A DNA stretch of 10,293 nt from an uncultured bacterium (GTDB lineage Bacteria > Actinomycetota > Actinomycetes > S36-B12). The position numbers and the translations under genes are program-made. The notes beneath the pieces were generated by a model. It searched no databases. It had not been told where the DNA came from and saw nothing but the letters and a program-made list of their open reading frames with translations. This document shows, one piece after another, positions 5,804 to 10,293 of this stretch (position 1 is its first letter; each line of letters opens with the position of its first letter). The DNA lies in contig CAJBMR010000096.1 of NCBI GenBank assembly GCA_903954205.1, positions 1 to 10,293 of the forward strand, written 5' to 3'.

Positions 5804-7749
5804 TCGGGACCGGCGCTGCTCGGCTGGCGGACGCGACCCAGATCGCGCCCGTCATCCAGCCCTTGGCAGAGGCCACGGGGGTCTTCTCCTACCTCTGGCT
5901 GCTGCTCGCCCTGCCGCTGCTGGGCGCGACCGTCCTGCTCCTCGGCGGACGGCGCACCAACCGCTGGGGCCCCTACTTCGCCGTGCTCATGGTGGTGGGC
6001 GCTGCGGTCTACGCCATCATCCTGCTGCTGGGCCTGCTGGGCCGCTCCGCTGATGACCGAGCCGTCGGGCAGACCCTCTTCGAATGGGTCTTCGTGGGCG
6101 GCTTCACTGCACCGGTGGCCCTCCAGCTCGACCAGTTGTCCATCGTCTTCGTGCTCCTCATCACCATCGTCGGTTCGCTGATCCACATCTACTCGCTCGG
6201 CTACATGGAGCACGACCCGGACAAGCGGAAGTTCTTCGGCTACCTCAACCTCTTCGTCGCCTCCATGCTCCTGCTCGTCCTCGCCGACAACTACCTCTTG
6301 CTCTACGTCGGCTGGGAGGGCGTGGGCCTGGCGTCCTACCTGCTCATCGGCTTCTGGCAGTACAAGCCGAGTGCGGCTGCTGCGGCCAAGAAGGCTTTCG
6401 TCATGAACCGCATCGGCGACGTCGGACTGAGCCTGGCGATCATGCTGATCTTCGTCACGTTCGGCACCGTCGTCTTCGACGAGGTCTTCGCGATGGCAGG
6501 CGAGGCGGGTGAATCCACCCTCACCTGGATTGGCCTGCTGCTCCTTCTTGCGGCTTGTGGCAAGTCCGCGCAGTTCCCGCTCCAGGCCTGGCTCCTCGAC
6601 GCGATGGAGGGCCCCACTCCGGTTTCGGCACTCATCCACGCGGCCACGATGGTCACGGCTGGCGTCTACCTCATCGTGCGCAGCGGTGCGATCTACGACG
6701 GCACGGTCTTCGCGCTCACGGCCGTCATGGTCATCGGCGTCATCACGATGTTCCTCGGCGCCTTCATCGGATCGGCGAAGGACGACATCAAGAAGTCGCT
6801 GGCCGGCTCCACGATGAGCCAGATCGGCTACATGGTGCTGGCGGCTGGTCTTGGCCCCGTCGGATACGTCTTCGCGATCTTCCACCTGCTCACGCACGGT
6901 GTCTTCAAGGCCAACCTCTTCCTCGGTGCCGGCTCGGTGATCCACGGCATGAATGGCGAGCAGGACATGCGCCGCTACGGCGCGCTGCGCAAGGTCATGG
7001 TGGTCACCTGGCTCACCTTCATGGCGGCCTACCTCGCCATCATCGGAATCCCGCCGTTCTCCGGCTTCTGGTCCAAGGACGACATCATTCACGCGGCGTT
7101 CGAGGTCAATGTTTTCGTCGGCGTCTGCGCGATCATCGCGGCGGGCATCACCGGCTTCTACATGACGCGCATGGTGATCATGACGTTCTTCGGCAAGGCC
7201 CGCTGGCCCGATGACGCCCATCCGCACGAGTCCAAGGCCGTGATGACGATCCCGCTCATCATTCTTGCGCTCGGGTCGATGTTCACGGGTCTCGCGCTGC
7301 TCTTCTGGGGCGACATCATCGACTGGCTCACGCCGGTGACGGGCCTCGAGCAGTCGCCGCTGCCCTTCCCGACCATCCTGCTCGAAATCGCCACGCTGAT
7401 CGTCGTCCTCATCGGTGTCGCCATCGCCATCGGGATGTACCGCAAGAACGTGCCGATCGAGGCACCCCAGGACGTCAACATCCTTACGAAGGCGGCACGC
7501 AACAGCATGTACGACGATGCCATCAACGACGTCCTCGTCGTCCAGCCGACCTACAGCGTCTCGCGTGCCTTGATCGGGATCGACAACCGCGGCATCGACG
7601 CAGTCGTCAACGGCCTGGCGGCCTTCGTCGGCGGATCCGGTGAGCGCCTGCGGCGCTGGCAGACTGGCTTCGCCCGCTCCTACGCGCTGGCGATGGTCGG
7701 TGGTGCCGTCCTCGTCGTGGTCGTGCTCGCGGTGGTGAGGCTCCCGTGA
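5800..7749 (+). CDS. nuoL: NADH-quinone oxidoreductase subunit L (distal antiporter-like subunit)
   Basis: NuoL is the most distal proton-pumping subunit of complex I, related to MrpA/MrpD antiporters (649 aa; the E. coli protein is slightly over 600). Key intramembrane residues are conserved: Glu173 (GWEGVGLASY; E. coli Glu144), Asp207 (NRIGDVGL; Asp178), Lys255 (CGKSAQFPLQAWL; Lys229), His280 (SALIHAATMVTAGVY; His254), Lys370 (THGVFKANLF; Lys342) and Lys426 (FSGFWSKDDI; Lys399). After about residue 550 comes the NuoL-specific C-terminus: the lateral-helix region with MYDDAIND and VQPTYSVSRAL, then a last transmembrane helix (627-646). The N-terminus has about 28 residues before the first helix, longer than usual, but no other credible start exists. 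GTG is the start codon. The 3' end overlaps nuoM by four bases (GTGA). Confidence 0.97.
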   Translation: MIGTGAARLADATQIAPVIQPLAEATGVFSYLWLLLALPLLGATVLLLGGRRTNRWGPYFAVLMVVGAAVYAIILLLGLLGRSADDRAVGQTLFEWVFVGGFTAPVALQLDQLSIVFVLLITIVGSLIHIYSLGYMEHDPDKRKFFGYLNLFVASMLLLVLADNYLLLYVGWEGVGLASYLLIGFWQYKPSAAAAAKKAFVMNRIGDVGLSLAIMLIFVTFGTVVFDEVFAMAGEAGESTLTWIGLLLLLAACGKSAQFPLQAWLLDAMEGPTPVSALIHAATMVTAGVYLIVRSGAIYDGTVFALTAVMVIGVITMFLGAFIGSAKDDIKKSLAGSTMSQIGYMVLAAGLGPVGYVFAIFHLLTHGVFKANLFLGAGSVIHGMNGEQDMRRYGALRKVMVVTWLTFMAAYLAIIGIPPFSGFWSKDDIIHAAFEVNVFVGVCAIIAAGITGFYMTRMVIMTFFGKARWPDDAHPHESKAVMTIPLIILALGSMFTGLALLFWGDIIDWLTPVTGLEQSPLPFPTILLEIATLIVVLIGVAIAIGMYRKNVPIEAPQDVNILTKAARNSMYDDAINDVLVVQPTYSVSRALIGIDNRGIDAVVNGLAAFVGGSGERLRRWQTGFARSYALAMVGGAVLVVVVLAVVRLP

Positions 7750-9281
7750 CGACGATTCCCTGGCTCACGATCCTGGGCGTGCTTCCGCTTGTCGGCGCCC
7801 TCGTGCTCCTCGTACTCCCGCGCGACAACGCCCGCCTCATCAAGCAGGTGGCCCTCGTCTTCTCGCTCGCAGCGCTCGTCTTCACGGTGGTGATGGGCCT
7901 GCAGTTCGACGCCGACTCCACGGCGGCCTTCCAGTTCGTGGAGAGCTACCCGTGGATTCCCGCCTTCGGCATTTCCTACAGCGTGGGCGTCGACGGCATC
8001 GGCCTGGTGCTGGTGGCCCTCGCCACGACCCTCGTGCCGGTGACCATCCTGGCCGGGTGGAACGACGTCGAGGACGGGCGCAACGTCAAGGGCTACTTCG
8101 CCATGATCCTCGTCCTCGAGACGCTCATGATCGGGGTCTTCTCCGCGACCGACGTCTTCCTCTTCTACGTCCTCTTCGAGGTCATGCTCATCCCGATCTA
8201 TTTCCTCATCGGGCGCTACGGCGGACCCAATCGGGCGTACGCCGCGACGAAGTTCCTCATCTACAGCCTGGTGGGCGGCCTCCTCATGCTTGCCGCGCTC
8301 ATCGGCCTCTACGTCGTCTCGGCGCAGCAGCTCGGTCAGGGCACCTTCGACTTCGCGGCACTGGTCGGGCTCGACATCGACCCCACCACCCAGAAGATCC
8401 TCTTCCTCGGATTCTTCATCGCCTTCGCGATCAAGGCGCCGCTGTGGCCCTTCCACACGTGGCTCCCGGACGCCGCCAAGGAGTCCACGCCGGCGACCGC
8501 GGTGCTGCTCATCGGCGTCCTCGACACGGTCGGCACCTTCGGCATGATCCGCTACCTCCTGCCGATCTTCCCGTCCGCGTCGGAGTTCTACGCGCCGATC
8601 ATCATCGCGATGGCCGTCATCGGCATCATCTACGGCGCGCTCGTCGCGCTGGGCCAGACCGACATGAAGCGTCTCTTCGCCTACAGTTCCATGTCGCACT
8701 TCGGCTTCATCGCCCTCGGCATCTTCGTCTTCACGACCTGGTCGATGACGGGCTCGACTCTCTACATGCTGGGCCACGGCCTTGCGACCGCCGCAGTCTT
8801 CCTCACTGCCGGATTCCTCATGCAGCGTGCGGGTGGCTCGAGTGCCATTGCGACGTACGGCGGAGTCAACAAGGTCGCCCCGGTCCTCGCGGGCTTCTTC
8901 CTCTTCGCGGTGATGTCGGCGATCGCGCTTCCCGGCCTGGCAAGCTTCGTGGGCGAGTTCCTCGTGCTCCTCGGCACCTTCTCGCGCTACGTCGTGGTGG
9001 CGGTCATCGCCTCGCTCGGCATCGTGCTCGCGGCGGCCTATGGCCTGAGGCTCTACCAAAAGGTCGCGACCGGGCCCGAGTCCCCGCATGTGGAGGGGAT
9101 GAGGGACCTGGGCGGTCGCGAGGTGACGTCGCTGGTGCCCGTCGTTCTCCTCACCATCGTCCTCGGTGTCTTCCCCGCACCGGTCCTCAATGTCGTCAAC
9201 CCGGCGGTGGACCGGGTGATGGACTCCATCGGGATGACCGATCCCGCGCCTGCCCTCGCACCGGCGGGAGGTGAGCAGTGA
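7746..9281 (+). CDS. nuoM: NADH-quinone oxidoreductase subunit M (middle antiporter-like subunit), connecting lysine replaced
   Basis: NuoM is the middle antiporter-like pumping subunit, expected to have 14 helices (511 aa, normal length). Conserved charges are Glu145 (LFEVMLIPIYFLIG; E. coli Glu144), Lys230 (FAIKAPLWPFHTWLPDA; Lys234), His318 and His344, and Glu404 in helix 12 (SFVGEFLVLLG; Glu407). In helix 8, however, GVLDTVGTFGMIR has threonine (Thr261, codon ACG at 8526-8528) where E. coli has Lys265, the residue linking the two half-channels. The neighbouring Asp260 is kept. A single base change from AAG would explain it. The rest of the gene shows no decay, so this is not a pseudogene. 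The C-terminus is a short Ala/Pro tail. The GTG start overlaps the nuoL stop and has only a weak ribosome site (GTGAGG, 7735-7740), so coupling to nuoL probably matters. Confidence 0.97.
   Translation: MTTIPWLTILGVLPLVGALVLLVLPRDNARLIKQVALVFSLAALVFTVVMGLQFDADSTAAFQFVESYPWIPAFGISYSVGVDGIGLVLVALATTLVPVTILAGWNDVEDGRNVKGYFAMILVLETLMIGVFSATDVFLFYVLFEVMLIPIYFLIGRYGGPNRAYAATKFLIYSLVGGLLMLAALIGLYVVSAQQLGQGTFDFAALVGLDIDPTTQKILFLGFFIAFAIKAPLWPFHTWLPDAAKESTPATAVLLIGVLDTVGTFGMIRYLLPIFPSASEFYAPIIIAMAVIGIIYGALVALGQTDMKRLFAYSSMSHFGFIALGIFVFTTWSMTGSTLYMLGHGLATAAVFLTAGFLMQRAGGSSAIATYGGVNKVAPVLAGFFLFAVMSAIALPGLASFVGEFLVLLGTFSRYVVVAVIASLGIVLAAAYGLRLYQKVATGPESPHVEGMRDLGGREVTSLVPVVLLTIVLGVFPAPVLNVVNPAVDRVMDSIGMTDPAPALAPAGGEQ
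9267..9271 (+). promoter_or_regulatory. Ribosome binding site for nuoN
   Basis: GGAGG, within the longer GGGAGGTGA (9266-9274), lies six bases before GTG 9278 inside the end of nuoM. It makes this GTG the likely start rather than the in-frame GTG at 9290 or ATG at 9293, which lie too far away. Confidence 0.75.
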
Positions 9282-10293
9282 ATCCCGATGTGATGGTTGC
9301 GCCTGACATCAACTACCTCGCCATCCTGCCCATGATCATCGTCGCGGCAGCCGCGGTGCTCGGCGTCATCGTCGAGACATTCCTCGGTCGTGGTGCCCGT
9401 CGCCCTGTCCAGCTCGTGCTCGTCTTCGGCTCGCTCGCCGGTGCCTTCGCTGCCCTCATCTGGCAGTCTGGCACGCGCTCGCTCGAGGTCGAGGGGGCCT
9501 TGGCGATCGACGGACCCGGCATCCTCCTTATGGGGCTGGTGCTCCTTGTCGCCTTCGTCGCGGCGATGCTGCTGGCCGAGCGTCAGCTCGACCCGGCGGG
9601 CGATGCGTTCGCTCCACGGGCCTCAGCACTCCCCGGCTCACTCGAAGAGCGTGAACTCACCCGTCGTGGCTACCTCCAGACCGAGGTCTGGCCACTCTTC
9701 CTCTTCGCCGTACTCGGCATGCTCCTCTTCGTCACCTCGACCAACCTCCTCGTGATGTTCGTGTCCCTGGAGGTCATGTCCCTTCCGCTCTACCTCCTGG
9801 CGGGTATGGCGCGCCGGCGACGCCTGCTCTCGCAGGAGGCCGCTCTGAAGTACTTCATCCTCGGAGCCTTCTCCTCGGCCTTCTTCCTCTTCGGTGCCGC
9901 CCTGGTCTACGGCTTTGCCGGAAGTGTGGACTTCGGCGAAATCGCCGACGCACTCGCAGCCAAGCCCGGAGAGACAGCCCTCATCGTCATCGGCCTGGCC
10001 ATGCTGGTGGTGGGCCTGCTCTTCAAGGTCGGCGCGGTTCCCTTCCACCAGTGGGTACCCGACGTCTACCAGGGGTCGCCGGCGCCGGTGACGGCGTTCA
10101 TGGCGGCCGCGGTCAAGATCGCCGCCTTCGGCGCGATGCTCCGCCTGCTCTACGTCGCCTTCGGCGGCCTGCGCTGGGACTGGGAGCCCCTGCTCTGGGT
10201 GGTCGCGGGCCTCACCATGCTGGTGGGGTCGCTCGTGGCGATCGCCCAGACCGATATCAAGCGCATGATCGCCTATTCCTCGATCGCGCAGGC
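9278..10293 (+). CDS. nuoN: NADH-quinone oxidoreductase subunit N, N-terminal part (3' end outside window)
   Basis: NuoN is the antiporter-like pumping subunit nearest NuoK and NuoJ. The window holds 338 complete codons of a protein usually near 500 aa; the frame runs open off the end. Conserved residues are Glu165 (SLEVMSLPLYLL; E. coli Glu133), Lys250 (LLFKVGAVPFHQW; Lys217) and Lys280 (AAAVKIAAFGAMLR; Lys247), plus the broken-helix motif AQTDIKRMIAYSS near the end. Thus the helix-8 connecting lysine is kept here although it is lost in NuoM. Between helices 3 and 4 there is a hydrophilic insertion of about 35 residues (101-136), longer than in E. coli; similar insertions occur in actinobacterial NuoN. 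GTG is the start codon and overlaps the nuoM stop as GTGA. The helix-12 lysine lies beyond the window. Confidence 0.96.
   Translation, partial: MNPDVMVAPDINYLAILPMIIVAAAAVLGVIVETFLGRGARRPVQLVLVFGSLAGAFAALIWQSGTRSLEVEGALAIDGPGILLMGLVLLVAFVAAMLLAERQLDPAGDAFAPRASALPGSLEERELTRRGYLQTEVWPLFLFAVLGMLLFVTSTNLLVMFVSLEVMSLPLYLLAGMARRRRLLSQEAALKYFILGAFSSAFFLFGAALVYGFAGSVDFGEIADALAAKPGETALIVIGLAMLVVGLLFKVGAVPFHQWVPDVYQGSPAPVTAFMAAAVKIAAFGAMLRLLYVAFGGLRWDWEPLLWVVAGLTMLVGSLVAIAQTDIKRMIAYSSIAQ

Noticed and set aside
5692..7227. 511-codon open frame on the minus strand opposite nuoL
   Set aside because: It lies antisense to a gene with intact catalytic motifs. Its product is a low-complexity mix of Asp, Glu, Arg, His and Ala, typical of reverse reading of G+C-rich membrane protein codons. 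There is no family motif.
8526..8528. nuoM as a decaying pseudogene because of the missing lysine
   Set aside because: The reading frame is full length, all other key charges are present, and codon use matches the neighbouring genes.
7680..9089. 469-codon open frame on the minus strand opposite nuoM
   Set aside because: Same pattern: a highly charged, repetitive Glu/Arg/His composition with no recognisable domain, fully explained as a shadow of nuoM.
7952..9274. 440-codon plus-strand open frame overlapping nuoM in another phase
   Set aside because: Its product is an Arg/His-rich frame shadow; the nuoM frame carries all the conserved motifs.
1..10293. A hidden novel or mobile system in the window
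   Set aside because: All but 69 bases are occupied by nine consecutive nuo genes in the standard order. No foreign composition, repeats, integrase or transposase remnants were seen.

Overview
This window is the distal half of a canonical nuo operon, which encodes the proton-translocating NADH:quinone oxidoreductase (respiratory complex I). All genes lie on the plus strand. The G+C content is high, with strong G/C preference at third codon positions. Strong GGAGG-type ribosome sites, frequent GTG starts and stop/start overlaps, and subunits with long hydrophilic tails or insertions (NuoH, NuoJ, NuoN) point to an aerobic or facultative Actinomycetota species. The genus cannot be named from this sequence alone.

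Layout in order: the 3' end of nuoF (1-198), nuoG (195-2630), nuoH (2627-4012), nuoI (about 4005-4598), nuoJ (4595-5434), nuoK (5431-5730), a 69-base gap, nuoL (5800-7749), nuoM (7746-9281), and the 5' two thirds of nuoN (9278 to the window end). Most junctions are ATGA or GTGA four-base overlaps, so the block is probably one transcript with translational coupling. The nuoK-nuoL gap is the only intergenic space. It holds a GC-rich stem-loop and a possible seven-codon mini-ORF whose stop overlaps the nuoL start. No stretch over 300 bases lacks a gene. I see no promoter, tRNA, rRNA, mobile element, CRISPR array or convincing terminator.

How the genes work together: NuoF (the NADH/FMN subunit) and NuoG pass electrons through the iron-sulfur clusters N3, N1b, N4 and N5 of the peripheral arm, and NuoI carries N6a and N6b towards N2 and quinone. 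NuoG also keeps the four cysteines of the off-path cluster N7. NuoH forms the quinone chamber with the peripheral arm. NuoJ, NuoK, NuoN, NuoM and NuoL form the proton-pumping membrane arm. Nearly all the expected catalytic and proton-channel residues are present.

The one notable departure is in NuoM. The transmembrane lysine equivalent to E. coli Lys265, which links the two half-channels, is a threonine here (Thr261, codon 8526-8528). I found no sign of a previously undescribed system. The findings are local peculiarities of an otherwise ordinary complex I operon.
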